A DNA stretch of 64,000 nucleotides from Ancylobacter lacus (GTDB lineage Bacteria; Pseudomonadota; Alphaproteobacteria; Rhizobiales; Xanthobacteraceae). The DNA lies in the NCBI RefSeq assembly GCF_018390635.1, contig NZ_JAHBGE010000011.1:1-64000 (forward strand). Reading direction: 5' to 3'. This document shows, one piece after another, positions 36,399-45,787 of the stretch; within the stretch, counting starts at the first letter, position 1; every line of letters starts with the position of its first letter. The notes beneath the pieces are model-generated. The model ran no database searches. It worked only from the letters and a program-made list of their open reading frames with translations, and was not told the DNA's origin. Both the position numbers and the translations under genes were made by a program.

Positions 36399-36829
36399 TG
36401 GTCACCCCCGTTCCCCAGCTTGCATCCTTCGAGCTCGGCTTCGAGCGCATGGCCCCGGTCGGCAGTCCGGCGGTGGCAACGTCCATGCTGCACGGGCTGC
36501 TCGATCGGCTCGAGGAAGCCATCGACGAAGAGACCTCGGGCCTTGAGCGTCGCGCCGCGCTGGACTTCACCGAGATCAGCCGCCGCAAGAGCCGCAGCCT
36601 GCTCGAACTGAGCCGCGCCACGCGGGCGCTGCCGCAGGCGATGGATGGCCGGCTGCTGGAACGGCTGGCCCGGCTGCGCGCCAAGCTGCTGCGCAACCAG
36701 GAGCTGCTCGGCATCCATCTCGCCGCCGCCCAGGAAGTGGCCGGCATTCTCGGCAGCGCCATCCGCTATGCCGATTCGGACGGGACCTATTCGTCCGCGC
36801 CGCACGCCAGCGGACCCGCCGCCCGATGA
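36398..36829 (+). CDS. FlgN-like hook-associated protein chaperone (probable)
   Basis: Helical cytoplasmic protein of 143 residues overlapping its neighbours on both sides (TGATG at the start, ATGA at the end). It has LDRLEEAIDEETSGLERR, then SRRKSRSLLELSRATRAL, a pattern seen in FlgN-type chaperones of FlgK and FlgL. The position right after the rod-binding gene agrees with rhizobial clusters. Confidence 0.55.
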   Translation: MVTPVPQLASFELGFERMAPVGSPAVATSMLHGLLDRLEEAIDEETSGLERRAALDFTEISRRKSRSLLELSRATRALPQAMDGRLLERLARLRAKLLRNQELLGIHLAAAQEVAGILGSAIRYADSDGTYSSAPHASGPAAR

Positions 36830-37389
36830 TCAAGATCCTCGTGATCGGACTGTGGGTCTGCGCCGTGACGCTGATGTCGAGCTATGGCGGCGCCCGCTGG
36901 GCAGCCGGCACCCCGCTCAAGACGGAGGAGAAGTACCTCCAGGGGCTCGAATACCGGCGGCTCGACCCGATCAACGTACCCATGATCATCGACGGCGACG
37001 TCAAGGGCTATGTCGTTGCCCGCCTCGTCATGACCGCCGACGCAGAACTTCTGCACAGGCTCCCGATCGAGCCGCAGATTTTCCTGATCAACGAAGCGTT
37101 CGACGAAATCTACATGCACGCCCGGATCGAATTCGGCCAGCTCGCCAAATACAATCTCAACGAGATCATGGAGAAGATCAAATCCCGTACGAATGAGAGG
37201 CTGAAAGGCCCTGTCGTTCAGGATGTTCTCGTCGACGCCATCAACTACATCGACAAGACAGAGATACGCTCTCTGGCGCAGAAATCGCGCAGCAGCAAGC
37301 CTGAAACAAGCAAGACGGCGTCAAGTGGATCCGGGTCCGCGCCTTCCACGACCGACCATGGCGCCAAACCCGAAAACAGCTCGCATTGA
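36826..37389 (+). CDS. unknown membrane-anchored flagellar protein, FliL-like layout
   Basis: Protein of 187 residues: one N-terminal membrane helix (about 1-20), a conserved-looking periplasmic domain (about 35-145) and a Ser/Lys-rich tail. The domain has [15 protein letters not shown] followed by a helix [12 protein letters not shown] and [14 protein letters not shown], a layout resembling the periplasmic domain of FliL. True FliL is at 13290-13799. No family is recognised with certainty. It ends the long plus-strand flagellar operon. Confidence 0.65.
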   Translation: MIKILVIGLWVCAVTLMSSYGGARWAAGTPLKTEEKYLQGLEYRRLDPINVPMIIDGDVKGYVVARLVMTADAELLHRLPIEPQIFLINEAFDEIYMHARIEFGQLAKYNLNEIMEKIKSRTNERLKGPVVQDVLVDAINYIDKTEIRSLAQKSRSSKPETSKTASSGSGSAPSTTDHGAKPENSSH

Positions 37390-37409
37390 TCCAGACTGGA
37401 TACCCGAAC

Positions 37410-39083
37410 ATGAAGATCATCGGTAAAATCTACGCCATCGTGGCCGTGCTCGGTGTCGCAACCGCTACCGTGAGCGGGCTGTCGATCTACACGCTGAAGC
37501 GCCAGAGCCAGTTGAACGAGGAACTCGACGTCAGCGCCCAGCGCGCCTTCCTGGCCGAGCGCATGAATGGCCTCGTCAGCGCGGTAGTGATGGACGCCCG
37601 CGGCATCTACATGTCCTCCGACGCCGCCGCCGCGAAACCGTTCGCCGCCGGCATGCAGCGCAGCCTCGACGATCTGAGGAGCGTGTTCGGCCAGGCCGGC
37701 GAGCTTGCGGACGACAAGGATCGGTTCGCCTTCAAGGACGTTGCCAAGGACGTGACGAAGTTCCTGGAGTTCCGTACGGAAACCGTGCGGCTGGCGCAGA
37801 CCGAAGGCCCGCAGGCCGCCAACGCCCAGGGTAACAACGACGCCAACCGGTCAAACCGCAAGGCCCTTCAGAGCTCGCTGAACGCGCATGTCGAGCATGT
37901 CCGCGCGGCGCTCGACCCGTTGCGTCAGCAGGTCGAAGACTTCGGCCAGTTGGCCATCACCATGATCATCGGCGCGAGCGTCGCCGGCCTTCTCCTGGCG
38001 ATCGGCATCGCCCTGCTCATCGGCATCAGGACCCTCAGCCGGCCGATCATGCGGGTGTCCCAGACCCTCAAGACCGTCGCGTCCGGCAATCTCGACGTCG
38101 CGGTCGAAGACCATCCCGGCACCGACGAGGTGGGCGACCTCTGGCGCACCACCGGCGAGCTGCTGGTCACCCTCAAGGAAGCCGCCCGGCTCCGCGCCGA
38201 TCAGGAGGCCCAGGCGGGACGCCTGGAAATGGAAAAGCGCGCCGCGATGCGTGAGCTGGCCGAGCGTTTCGATAGCGAAGTCTCGGGCGTGGTGCAGTCC
38301 GTCGCCGCCGCGGTGACCCAGCTCGAGCACTCCGCCTCCTCGATGAGCTCGTCCGCCGACGAAACCAGCCGCCAGTCCACCGTGGTCGCGGCAGCGGCCG
38401 AACAGGCGACCAGCAACGTCCAGATCGCCGCCTCCGCCGCGGAAGAACTCGCCGCCTCGGTTCGCGAAATCGGGCAGCAGGTGTCCTCCGCCGCGAAGAT
38501 CGCCGGCGAAGCCACCGATCAGGCCAGCAGCACCGCCGAGGTGGTCCGGGGCCTTGCCGCCAGCGCCCAGCGCATCGGCCAGGTGGTGAACCTCATCACC
38601 GACATCGCCTCGCAGACCAACCTGCTCGCGCTCAACGCCACCATCGAGGCGGCACGCGCCGGCGAAGCGGGCCGCGGCTTCGCGGTGGTGGCGCAGGAGG
38701 TGAAGACCCTGGCGGAACAGACCTCCAAGGCGACCGACGAGATCTCCTCGCACATTGCCGCGGTGCAGGGCGCCACCAACAATGTGGTGCAGGCGATCGA
38801 GGGCATCTCCGGCACGATCCGCCGGATCGACGAGATCTCCGGCGCCATCGCCACCTCGATCGACGAGCAGGGCGCCGCGACAGGGGAAATCGCCCAGAAC
38901 GTCCATCAGGCGGCGCAGGGCACCCAGGAAGTCTCGGCCAGCATCTCCTCGGTCAGCACGGCCGCGGCCGACACCGGCCGGGTCTCCAGCGAAATCGTTC
39001 GCTCGGCGGCCGAGCTGTCCGCGCAGGCCAACCGGCTGCGCCGCCAGGTCGACACCTTCGTGGAACGCGTCAGGGCCGCCTGA
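37410..39083 (+). CDS. methyl-accepting chemotaxis protein
   Basis: Receptor of 557 residues: membrane helix 1 (about 5-27), a mostly helical periplasmic domain of about 150 residues, membrane helix 2 (about 185-207) and a HAMP segment. A signalling domain follows with the hairpin tip core [20 protein letters not shown], then [18 protein letters not shown]. It ends VERVRAA without the NWETF-type CheR docking pentapeptide. ATG at 37410 is used; TTG at 37386 would overlap the previous stop. The ligand is unknown. It sits just before cheA. Confidence 0.95.
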   Translation: MKIIGKIYAIVAVLGVATATVSGLSIYTLKRQSQLNEELDVSAQRAFLAERMNGLVSAVVMDARGIYMSSDAAAAKPFAAGMQRSLDDLRSVFGQAGELADDKDRFAFKDVAKDVTKFLEFRTETVRLAQTEGPQAANAQGNNDANRSNRKALQSSLNAHVEHVRAALDPLRQQVEDFGQLAITMIIGASVAGLLLAIGIALLIGIRTLSRPIMRVSQTLKTVASGNLDVAVEDHPGTDEVGDLWRTTGELLVTLKEAARLRADQEAQAGRLEMEKRAAMRELAERFDSEVSGVVQSVAAAVTQLEHSASSMSSSADETSRQSTVVAAAAEQATSNVQIAASAAEELAASVREIGQQVSSAAKIAGEATDQASSTAEVVRGLAASAQRIGQVVNLITDIASQTNLLALNATIEAARAGEAGRGFAVVAQEVKTLAEQTSKATDEISSHIAAVQGATNNVVQAIEGISGTIRRIDEISGAIATSIDEQGAATGEIAQNVHQAAQGTQEVSASISSVSTAAADTGRVSSEIVRSAAELSAQANRLRRQVDTFVERVRAA

Positions 39084-39144
39084 CGCCTCTCGCCGGCCCC
39101 GCTGCCGGTTTCCCCATCGCTTCCCGTCGCACGCGAGACCCGCC

Positions 39145-41835
39145 ATGGACGATTTGCTTCGCGAGTTCCTGACCGAAACCAATGAGAGCCTCGACATGGC
39201 CGATGTCGAGCTGGTCAAGTTCGAGCTCGATCCCAACAACAGCGAAATCCTGAACAACATCTTCCGTCTCGTGCACACCATCAAGGGCACGTGCGGCTTC
39301 ATCGGGCTGCCCCGTCTTGCCGGCATCGCCCACGCCGCCGAAACCCTGATGGACCGGTTCCGCGAGGGCATGCCGGTGACCACCGAGGCGGTCGGCCTGG
39401 TGATGCGGTCGATCGACCGGATCAAGCTGGTTCTGGCCGAGATCGAGCGCAATGACGGCGTCGAACCCGCCGGGGATGACAGCGATCTGATCGCCGAGCT
39501 TGAGGCGCAGGCCTCGGGTGCCGCACCACGGCCTTCGGCGCCGGCCCCGCGGCCGGCCGCGCCCGCGCCCGCACCCGCGCCGCGGGTCAATGCTGTCGCG
39601 GCGCCGGCGCCGGAGCGCCCGATCCTGCCCGGCGAGGTATCGCTTGAGGAACTGGAGCGGGTCTTCCGCGAGACCAAAGCCGAAACCGGCCCGCTTTCGG
39701 CTGCCGGCGGCGTGGCGGCACCGCTCTCCCCGGCGCAGGGCGCCAACGATGCCAAGACCCCGGCCGTCAACCACGAATCCTCGGTTTCCTCTCAGACGAT
39801 CCGCGTCAATGTCGGGGTGCTGGAGCACCTGATGACGATGGTCTCGGAGCTGGTGCTCACCCGCAACCAGCTGATGGAGATCAGCCGGCGCAACGAGGAC
39901 CAGGACTACAAGGGGCCCCTGCAGCGCCTGTCCAATGTGACGGGCGAACTGCAGGAAGTGGTCATGCGCACGCGCATGCAGCCCATCGGCAATGCCTGGC
40001 AGAAGCTGCCCCGCATCGTGCGCGACCTCGCCCAGGAACTCGGCAAGCACATCGAGCTTGAACAGCACGGCGCCGAAACCGAGCTGGACCGCCAGGTCCT
40101 CGACCAGATCAAGGATCCGCTCACGCACATGGTCCGCAACTCGGCGGATCACGGGCTGGAGACACCTGCCGCACGCCGGGCCGCCGGCAAGCCGGAGAAA
40201 GGCACGATCCGCCTGTCCGCCTATCACGAGGGCGGCCACGTCATCCTCGAAATCTCCGACGACGGTCGCGGCCTCGATGTCGACCGCATCAAGGCGAAGG
40301 CGATCGAGAACGGCCTGTGCACTGAGGCCGATGCCGCCCGGATGAGCGACACCCAGATCTACCGCTTCATCTTCCACGCCGGACTTTCGACGGCGGCGGC
40401 GGTGACGAGCGTCTCCGGTCGCGGCGTCGGCATGGATGTCGTGCGCTGCAATATCGAGGCGATCGGCGGCACGGTCGACGTCCGTTCGAAGCGCGGCCAG
40501 GGCTCCACCTTCACAATCAAGATTCCGCTCACGCTCGCCATCGTGCCGGCGCTCATCGTGGAATCGACCGGCGAGCGCTTCGCCCTGCCGCAGACCTCCG
40601 TCGTGGAACTGGTGCGGGTCCGCTCCGGCTCCGAGCATGCCATGTGCTTCATCAAGCACGCGCATGTGCTGCGGCTGCGGGATCGGCTGCTGCCGATCAT
40701 CGATCTCGGCGCCGTGCTCGGCCTCTCCTGCCATTATGGCGAACGGCCGGAAGGTGAGCTGATCGCGGTGATGCAGGTCGGCAGCCAGCGTTTCGGCGTC
40801 GTGCTCGACAGCGTGTCGCACACCGAGGAAATCGTGGTGAAGCCGCTGTCGACGGTTCTGCGCGGTGCCTCGCTGGTCTCCGGCAGCACCATTCTCGGCG
40901 ACGGACGGGTGATCATGATCATCGACCCCAACGGCCTTGCCCAGATCGCGGCGTCGCGCGCCGAGAAGACGGGCGAAGCTTCCGAGGCCGCACGCGCCAC
41001 CGACGACCGGCAGCAATCCGCCAGCCTCTCGCTGCTGCTGTGCCGCGCCGGCGCCCAGGGCATCAAGGCGGTGCCGCTCTCCCTCGTCACCCGGCTCGAG
41101 GAACTCGACACCGGGCAGATCGAGGAGGTCAGCGGACGGTCCGTGGTGCAGTACCGCGGCACCCTCATCCCGATCGTCTACGCCAATGCGGAAGTGGAGC
41201 GTCGCACCTCCGGCCGGCAGCCGCTCCTCATCTTCTCCGAGGGCGCGCGGACCATGGGCCTCGTCGTCGACGAGATCGTCGACATCGTCGAGACCACGCT
41301 CGATCTCCAGCTCTCCTCCGGCGCGCCGGAGATCATGGGTGGCGCGATCATCAACGACATCGCCACCGAGGTGCTGGACGTCGCCTACTACCTCGAACAT
41401 GCCTTCGGCGACTGGTTCGACATTCCGATGACCCGCCGCAATGCCGGCCCGCCCGCGCGCCTGCTTCTGGTGGACGACAACGCGTTCTACCGGGCGATGC
41501 TGGAGCCGGTGCTGAAGGGCAATGGCTACCTCGTCACCACCTGCGCGTCGGCGGACGAGGCGCTGCAGCGGCTTTCCGGTGACGACCGCTTCGACGCGGT
41601 GGTGAGCGAAGTCGACATGCACGGCATGGATGGCTTCCGCTTCGCCCAGCATGTGCGCGACGAGCTGCACATGGAGAACCTGCCGATCATCGCGGTGGCG
41701 ACCGCGCAGAGCGCCGACTCCATCGAGCGCGGCCGCCAGGCCGGCTTCACCGACTACGTCGCGAAGTTCGATCGCCCCGGCCTCATCGCCGCGCTGCGCG
41801 AATTCGCCCATCACTCCGAGGAGAAGGCCGCATGA
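39145..41835 (+). CDS. cheA: chemotaxis histidine kinase CheA with C-terminal receiver domain
   Basis: Hybrid kinase of 896 residues. Order: HPt domain with phospho-His44 in LVHTIKGTCGF; Ala/Pro linker (about 120-160) with no clear P2 domain; dimerisation helices; ATP-binding domain (HMVRNSADHGLE, DDGRGLD, GRGVGMDVV); CheW-like domain; a second CheW-like domain (about 620-745); receiver domain (about 765-890). In the receiver the acidic pair (LLVDDNAF), Thr (VATAQS) and Lys (DYVAKFD) are kept, but the phospho-acceptor position is Glu822 in VVSEVDMHGMDG rather than Asp. ATG at 39145 gives a standard HPt start. It overlaps cheW by 4 bases. Confidence 0.95.
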   Translation: MDDLLREFLTETNESLDMADVELVKFELDPNNSEILNNIFRLVHTIKGTCGFIGLPRLAGIAHAAETLMDRFREGMPVTTEAVGLVMRSIDRIKLVLAEIERNDGVEPAGDDSDLIAELEAQASGAAPRPSAPAPRPAAPAPAPAPRVNAVAAPAPERPILPGEVSLEELERVFRETKAETGPLSAAGGVAAPLSPAQGANDAKTPAVNHESSVSSQTIRVNVGVLEHLMTMVSELVLTRNQLMEISRRNEDQDYKGPLQRLSNVTGELQEVVMRTRMQPIGNAWQKLPRIVRDLAQELGKHIELEQHGAETELDRQVLDQIKDPLTHMVRNSADHGLETPAARRAAGKPEKGTIRLSAYHEGGHVILEISDDGRGLDVDRIKAKAIENGLCTEADAARMSDTQIYRFIFHAGLSTAAAVTSVSGRGVGMDVVRCNIEAIGGTVDVRSKRGQGSTFTIKIPLTLAIVPALIVESTGERFALPQTSVVELVRVRSGSEHAMCFIKHAHVLRLRDRLLPIIDLGAVLGLSCHYGERPEGELIAVMQVGSQRFGVVLDSVSHTEEIVVKPLSTVLRGASLVSGSTILGDGRVIMIIDPNGLAQIAASRAEKTGEASEAARATDDRQQSASLSLLLCRAGAQGIKAVPLSLVTRLEELDTGQIEEVSGRSVVQYRGTLIPIVYANAEVERRTSGRQPLLIFSEGARTMGLVVDEIVDIVETTLDLQLSSGAPEIMGGAIINDIATEVLDVAYYLEHAFGDWFDIPMTRRNAGPPARLLLVDDNAFYRAMLEPVLKGNGYLVTTCASADEALQRLSGDDRFDAVVSEVDMHGMDGFRFAQHVRDELHMENLPIIAVATAQSADSIERGRQAGFTDYVAKFDRPGLIAALREFAHHSEEKAA

Positions 41836-42302
41836 GCCAGACCCACATCTCTTCTCTGGACCGCCACGACGCGCGCCAATACGTGACGGTACGCATCGGA
41901 GGCCAGCTCTTCGGCCTTCCGATCTCGTCCGTGAACGAGGTTTTCGCCCCCGACAACATCACCCGCGTGCCGCTCGCGTCGTTCGAGATCGACGGGGTGC
42001 TGAACCTGCGTGGCCGCATCGTGACCATGATCGACATGCGTCGCCTGCTGGGGCTGCGCGACAGCATCGCCGCCCCGATGGCGGTCGGCATCGAACGCGC
42101 CGGCGAGGCCTTCGCCCTTCTCATCGACGATGTCGGCGACGTGCTGCTGCTCGACGACAGCACGCTCGAGGTCAACCCGACTAACCTCGACGACGAATGG
42201 ATGGGCTTCGTCGACGGGGTCCACCGCCTCTCCGGCGAACTGATGCTGGTGCTCGACGTCGAGCGCACGCTCGCCCGCATCGGCGTCGCTCACGCCGCCT
42301 GA
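41832..42302 (+). CDS. cheW: chemotaxis coupling protein CheW
   Basis: Adaptor of 156 residues linking receptors to CheA. CheW fold: YVTVRIGGQLFGLPISSVNE, ITRVPLASFEIDGVLNLRGR and IVTMIDMRRLLGL. It starts inside the cheA stop (ATGA) and precedes cheY by 26 bases. Confidence 0.96.
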   Translation: MSQTHISSLDRHDARQYVTVRIGGQLFGLPISSVNEVFAPDNITRVPLASFEIDGVLNLRGRIVTMIDMRRLLGLRDSIAAPMAVGIERAGEAFALLIDDVGDVLLLDDSTLEVNPTNLDDEWMGFVDGVHRLSGELMLVLDVERTLARIGVAHAA

Positions 42303-42328
42303 CGCAAACGAACCACGGGAAAACTCCC

Positions 42329-42709
42329 ATGAAAACCTGCCTTGTGGTGGATGATTCCGCCGTCGTCCGCAAAGTCGTGCGCGGCATGCTGGAACGCTGG
42401 TCCTTCGACGTCCAGGAGGCCGACAACGGCGAGCGCGCGCTGCAGCGCTGCTCCGGCAGCATGCCGGACGGCATCGTGCTCGACTGGAACATGCCGGTCA
42501 CCGACGGGCTGCAGTTCCTCGAGCGGCTGCGCGCGAGCGAGGGGGGCTCCGCCCCCAAGGTCATCTTCTGCACGACGATGAACGAGATCGACCACATCGC
42601 GCGGGCACTGTCGCTCGGTGCCGACGAGTACATCATGAAGCCGTTCGACGAGGACATCCTCCGGGAAAAGCTCGAAGAGGTCGGCCTGCTGGAGAAACCC
42701 GCTCCATGA
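42329..42709 (+). CDS. cheY: chemotaxis response regulator CheY (second copy)
   Basis: Receiver of 126 residues with CLVVDDSAVVRK, phospho-acceptor Asp in GIVLDWNMPVTDG, switch Thr in IFCTTMN and Lys in YIMKPFDE. All catalytic residues are present. It lies in the cheA-W-Y-B-R operon and overlaps cheB by 4 bases. Together with the copy at 105-488 it gives two CheY proteins to compare in motor binding and phosphate flow. Confidence 0.95.
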   Translation: MKTCLVVDDSAVVRKVVRGMLERWSFDVQEADNGERALQRCSGSMPDGIVLDWNMPVTDGLQFLERLRASEGGSAPKVIFCTTMNEIDHIARALSLGADEYIMKPFDEDILREKLEEVGLLEKPAP

Positions 42710-43908
42710 CCGCCAATGCCGCCTCCGCTCCGCCAACATCCGCCGGCGCCGCTCCCATCAAGGTCATGATCGTGGACGACTCGGTGTTCATCCGGGGTCT
42801 GCTGTCGAATTGGCTGAGCGAAAGCGGCGAGTTCCAGGTCGTCGCCAGTCATGCAAATGGCCGGCGGGCGGCGGACGACGTGCAGCGTGCCCAGCCCGAC
42901 CTGGTCATTCTGGACCTCGAGATGCCCCAGATGGATGGCCTCACCGCCCTCCCTCTCATCCTCGAACGCAAGGCCGGCACGGCGGTGCTGGTCGCTTCCG
43001 CGCTCACCCGCCGGGGTGCGGAAGTCAGCCTGCGGGCGCTGACGCTCGGAGCCGCCGATTACATTCCCAAGCCGGACGCCGCCCGCGGCGTCGCCGCCGC
43101 CGACGAATTCCGCAGCGAGCTGCTCGCGAAAGCAAGGAGCCTCGGTGCCCGCGCCCGCCGGCGCGGGATTCCGCGTCCGCCAATCGGCCCCGCGGCCGTC
43201 AGCACCGCCGCACCGGCGGCCGTGGCCTCTACGACGGCCTTCGCGCCCGCTCCGGCGGTGGTGGCCTCCGGCCCCGAGAGCGCGCCCGCCACGCCGCGGC
43301 GGATGCGACCCTTCTCGATGATGCCGGTCGGTATTCTCGCGATCGGCAGTTCCACCGGCGGGCCCCAGGCGCTTACACGGCTCTTCGCCGACGTCGGACC
43401 GTATATCGGCAGCATCCCGGTGGTGCTGGTCCAGCACATGCCGGCCACCTTCACCCCTATCCTTGCCGAGCATATCGCCCGCGCCTCGGGGCGGCCCTGT
43501 GCCGAGGGACGCGACGGCGAGGCGATCCGGCCGGGGCAGATCTATGTCGCCCCCGGCGGCCTCCACATGAAGCTCGTGAAGGAAAACGGGCAGGTCCTCA
43601 TTCGCCTGAACGAGGAGCCGCCGGTGAACTTCTGCCGTCCGGCCGTCGACCCGCTGTTCGATTCGGTCGCGGCGCTCTACGGGACGGCCGCGCTCGGCGT
43701 GGTGCTGACGGGCATGGGCGCCGACGGGGCCAAGGGCGCCGTGCGCATCGCCGACAGCGGCGGCAGCATCCTCGCCCAGGATGAAGAAAGCAGTGTCGTT
43801 TGGGGCATGCCGGGCGCGACCTTCGCCGCGGGAGCCTGCGCGGCCGTTCTCCCGATCGCCGACATCGGCCGACGGGTGACGCGCCTCGTGACAGGGGGAC
43901 GGGAATGA
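42706..43908 (+). CDS. cheB: receptor methylesterase/response regulator CheB
   Basis: Protein of 400 residues. The N-terminal receiver (phospho-acceptor Asp in LVILDLEMPQMDG) is followed by an Ala/Pro linker (about 165-205) and a methylesterase domain. The triad is visible as Ser in IGSSTGGPQAL, His in VLVQHMPATF and Asp in LTGMGADGAKG. It removes receptor methyl groups as feedback on CheA. It overlaps cheR by 4 bases. Confidence 0.97.
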   Translation: MTANAASAPPTSAGAAPIKVMIVDDSVFIRGLLSNWLSESGEFQVVASHANGRRAADDVQRAQPDLVILDLEMPQMDGLTALPLILERKAGTAVLVASALTRRGAEVSLRALTLGAADYIPKPDAARGVAAADEFRSELLAKARSLGARARRRGIPRPPIGPAAVSTAAPAAVASTTAFAPAPAVVASGPESAPATPRRMRPFSMMPVGILAIGSSTGGPQALTRLFADVGPYIGSIPVVLVQHMPATFTPILAEHIARASGRPCAEGRDGEAIRPGQIYVAPGGLHMKLVKENGQVLIRLNEEPPVNFCRPAVDPLFDSVAALYGTAALGVVLTGMGADGAKGAVRIADSGGSILAQDEESSVVWGMPGATFAAGACAAVLPIADIGRRVTRLVTGGRE

Positions 43909-44756
43909 TATCCGCCAGCGATTATGATTTTCTCAGCCGGTTCCTGAAGATCAAGTCCGGCCTCGCTCTCTCCAAGGACAAGCAGTATCTGATCGAGAGT
44001 CGGCTCGATCCGGTGTTGCAGAAGTTCGGCCTGCCGGACATGAGCCGTCTCGTCGCCCAGCTGCGGGACGCTCCTCCCGCCCCGCTGGTCGAGGCGGTGG
44101 TGAATGCGATGACCACCAACGAGTCGCTGTTCTTCCGCGACAAGAGCCCGTTCGAGCTGCTGACGGCCACGATCCTCCCCGATCTGTGCCGCCGACGCCC
44201 GGCAGGCCAGCCTCTGCGGATCTGGTGTGCCGCGGCTTCGACGGGGCAGGAGCCCTACTCCATCGCGATGCTGCTTCAGGAAAATGCCCGCCTGCTTGGC
44301 GGCCGCAAGGTGGAGATCATCGCGACGGACCTCTCGACGGAGGTGATCGCCCGCGCCCAGCAGGGCATCTACAACCAGTTCGAGGTGCAGCGCGGTCTGC
44401 CGGTGCAGTACCTGCTGCGCTACTTCAAGAAAAATGGAGAACTCTGGCAGGTCTCGGACGATATACGCGCCATGGTGCGCTTCTCCAACCTGAACCTGCT
44501 GCAACCCTTCAGCCACCTCGGCATGTTCGACATCGTCTTTTGCCGCAATGTGCTGATCTATTTCGACATTCCGACCAAGGCCGAGATCCTCTCCCGCGTG
44601 GCGAAGGTGCTGACCAAGGATGGCTACCTGATCCTGGGTGGCGCCGAGACCGTGCTCGGCATCTCCAGCGACTTCGTGGCCGGACCGCAGCGTGGCTATT
44701 ATATCCAGGCGGCGGCCGGGGCGGCGGCACCCGTGGCCTTCCGCGCGGCCGAATAG
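43905..44756 (+). CDS. cheR: receptor methyltransferase CheR
   Basis: SAM-dependent methyltransferase of 283 residues. The N-terminal helical domain has FLKIKSGLALSKDKQYLIESR, followed by NAMTTNESLFFRD, the SAM-binding CAAASTGQEPYSIAM and FDIVFCRNVLIYFD. It lacks any tether domain, consistent with the local MCP having no docking pentapeptide. Last gene of the che operon. Confidence 0.97.
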   Translation: MISASDYDFLSRFLKIKSGLALSKDKQYLIESRLDPVLQKFGLPDMSRLVAQLRDAPPAPLVEAVVNAMTTNESLFFRDKSPFELLTATILPDLCRRRPAGQPLRIWCAAASTGQEPYSIAMLLQENARLLGGRKVEIIATDLSTEVIARAQQGIYNQFEVQRGLPVQYLLRYFKKNGELWQVSDDIRAMVRFSNLNLLQPFSHLGMFDIVFCRNVLIYFDIPTKAEILSRVAKVLTKDGYLILGGAETVLGISSDFVAGPQRGYYIQAAAGAAAPVAFRAAE

Positions 44757-44865
44757 CCGCACCCTTGCCTGACAACCCTCGTCGCCGCTGCGGCGGAGCA
44801 AGGCCAGGCGCAGTCCGCGGTCAGGACCGAACCGGACGAGCGAGGCATTGGCGTTGCCTCGCCGG

Positions 44866-44888
44866 GGAGCATGATGCTCCGTGCCTTT
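44866..44888 (+). terminator. candidate terminator after cheR
   Basis: GGAGCA (44866-44871) pairs with TGCTCC (44875-44880) around TGA, followed by GTGCCTTTT. It lies 110 bases past the cheR stop. The stem is short and the T-run interrupted, so this is only a candidate. Confidence 0.4.
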
Positions 44889-44900
44889 TGTCGTTGCATT

Positions 44901-44929
44901 TCCCACAGAAAACCAAAATTCATGTGGGT
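44901..44929 (+). promoter_or_regulatory. candidate DeoR-family operator upstream of the regulator gene
   Basis: TCCCACA (44901-44907) and TGTGGGT (44923-44929) form an inverted repeat with a 15-base spacer, 59-87 bases before the regulator ATG. The same half-sites with the same spacing occur upstream of the phosphotransferase gene (49456-49484), and a half-site lies upstream of the oxidoreductase. This suggests autoregulation and a local regulon. Confidence 0.55.
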
Positions 44930-44938
44930 ACGATGCAT

Positions 44939-44964
44939 GTGCGGCCGGCGATTTCCGGCCGCAC
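44939..44964 (+). repeat. 10-bp perfect hairpin before the DeoR-family gene
   Basis: GTGCGGCCGG (44939-44948) pairs perfectly with CCGGCCGCAC (44955-44964) around CGATTT, ending 23 bases before the ATG. No U-run follows. It may be a second operator or an mRNA leader structure affecting translation. Confidence 0.5.
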
Positions 44965-44987
44965 GCCAGCGGTGAGAGGTCGAGGCC

Positions 44988-45746
44988 ATGTCCCTGAAGC
45001 GGCAGAGCGACATTCTGCACGCCGTACGCGAGAGCGGCAGCTACAGCATCACCGATCTCGCGGAGCGACTGGCCGTCTCGACCGAAACGATCCGCCGCAA
45101 CATCCGGCCGCTGATCGAGAACGGCTCCCTGCTTCGGTTCCATGGCGGCATCATGGACCCGGACCATCAGGACGAACCGCCGTTCCAGCGCCGCATGCAG
45201 GTGAACCGCGAGTCGAAACGCCGCGTTGCCGCCCTCGTCCGGGGCATGATCCACGACGGCGACAGCCTTATCCTCGACAACGGCACCACCACCACCTATG
45301 TCGCGGAGGCCTTGCGCGATCATTCCGGCCTCGTCGCCGTGACCAACTCGGCCCAGATTGCCTGCCGCCTGTCCTCGCGAAACAACAACCGTGTCTTCAT
45401 GGCCGGCGGCGAGCTGAGCGGCGACGACGCCGCCGCCTTTGGCGCGGGGTCGCTGGATTTCCTGCGCCAGTTCGAGGTGAAATACGCCCTTATCTCGGTG
45501 GCCGGCGTCACCGGCCGCGGTGATCTCGTCGATTTCCATCTGTTCGAGGCCGAATTCTCACGTGCCGCCATGAAGCAGGCGCGGGAGACCTGGGTCATCG
45601 CCGATACCTCGAAGTTCGGCCGGGACGCGCCGGTCAGGGTCTGCGACCTCGCCGCGATCGACGTCATCGTGTCCGATGGCGCGCCGAGCCCGGAATTCGC
45701 CCGGCTCTGCCGGCAGGCGGATGTCCGTCTCGTCACCCCGCCCTAG
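44988..45746 (+). CDS. DeoR/GlpR-family transcriptional regulator
   Basis: Repressor-type protein of 252 residues. The N-terminal winged HTH has YSITDLAERLAVSTETIRRN at about residues 15-35, and HGGIMDPD follows. The DeoR C-terminal sugar-phosphate-isomerase-like sensor has LILDNGTTTTYVAEAL and VMAGGELS-type blocks (here FMAGGELSGDDAAAFG). It is convergent with the FAD oxidoreductase gene, with 41 bases between stops. The effector is unknown; DeoR proteins usually bind phosphorylated intermediates, which fits the nearby kinase-like gene. Confidence 0.9.
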   Translation: MSLKRQSDILHAVRESGSYSITDLAERLAVSTETIRRNIRPLIENGSLLRFHGGIMDPDHQDEPPFQRRMQVNRESKRRVAALVRGMIHDGDSLILDNGTTTTYVAEALRDHSGLVAVTNSAQIACRLSSRNNNRVFMAGGELSGDDAAAFGAGSLDFLRQFEVKYALISVAGVTGRGDLVDFHLFEAEFSRAAMKQARETWVIADTSKFGRDAPVRVCDLAAIDVIVSDGAPSPEFARLCRQADVRLVTPP

Positions 45747-45787
45747 GACCAGTCCCGGGCGACCGGCCATCCCCAGCCGCCCGCGCC

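Noticed and set aside
39070-41814. Open frame of 914 codons antisense to cheA
   Set aside because: It mirrors the cheA codons, has no recognisable domain and covers a certain gene.
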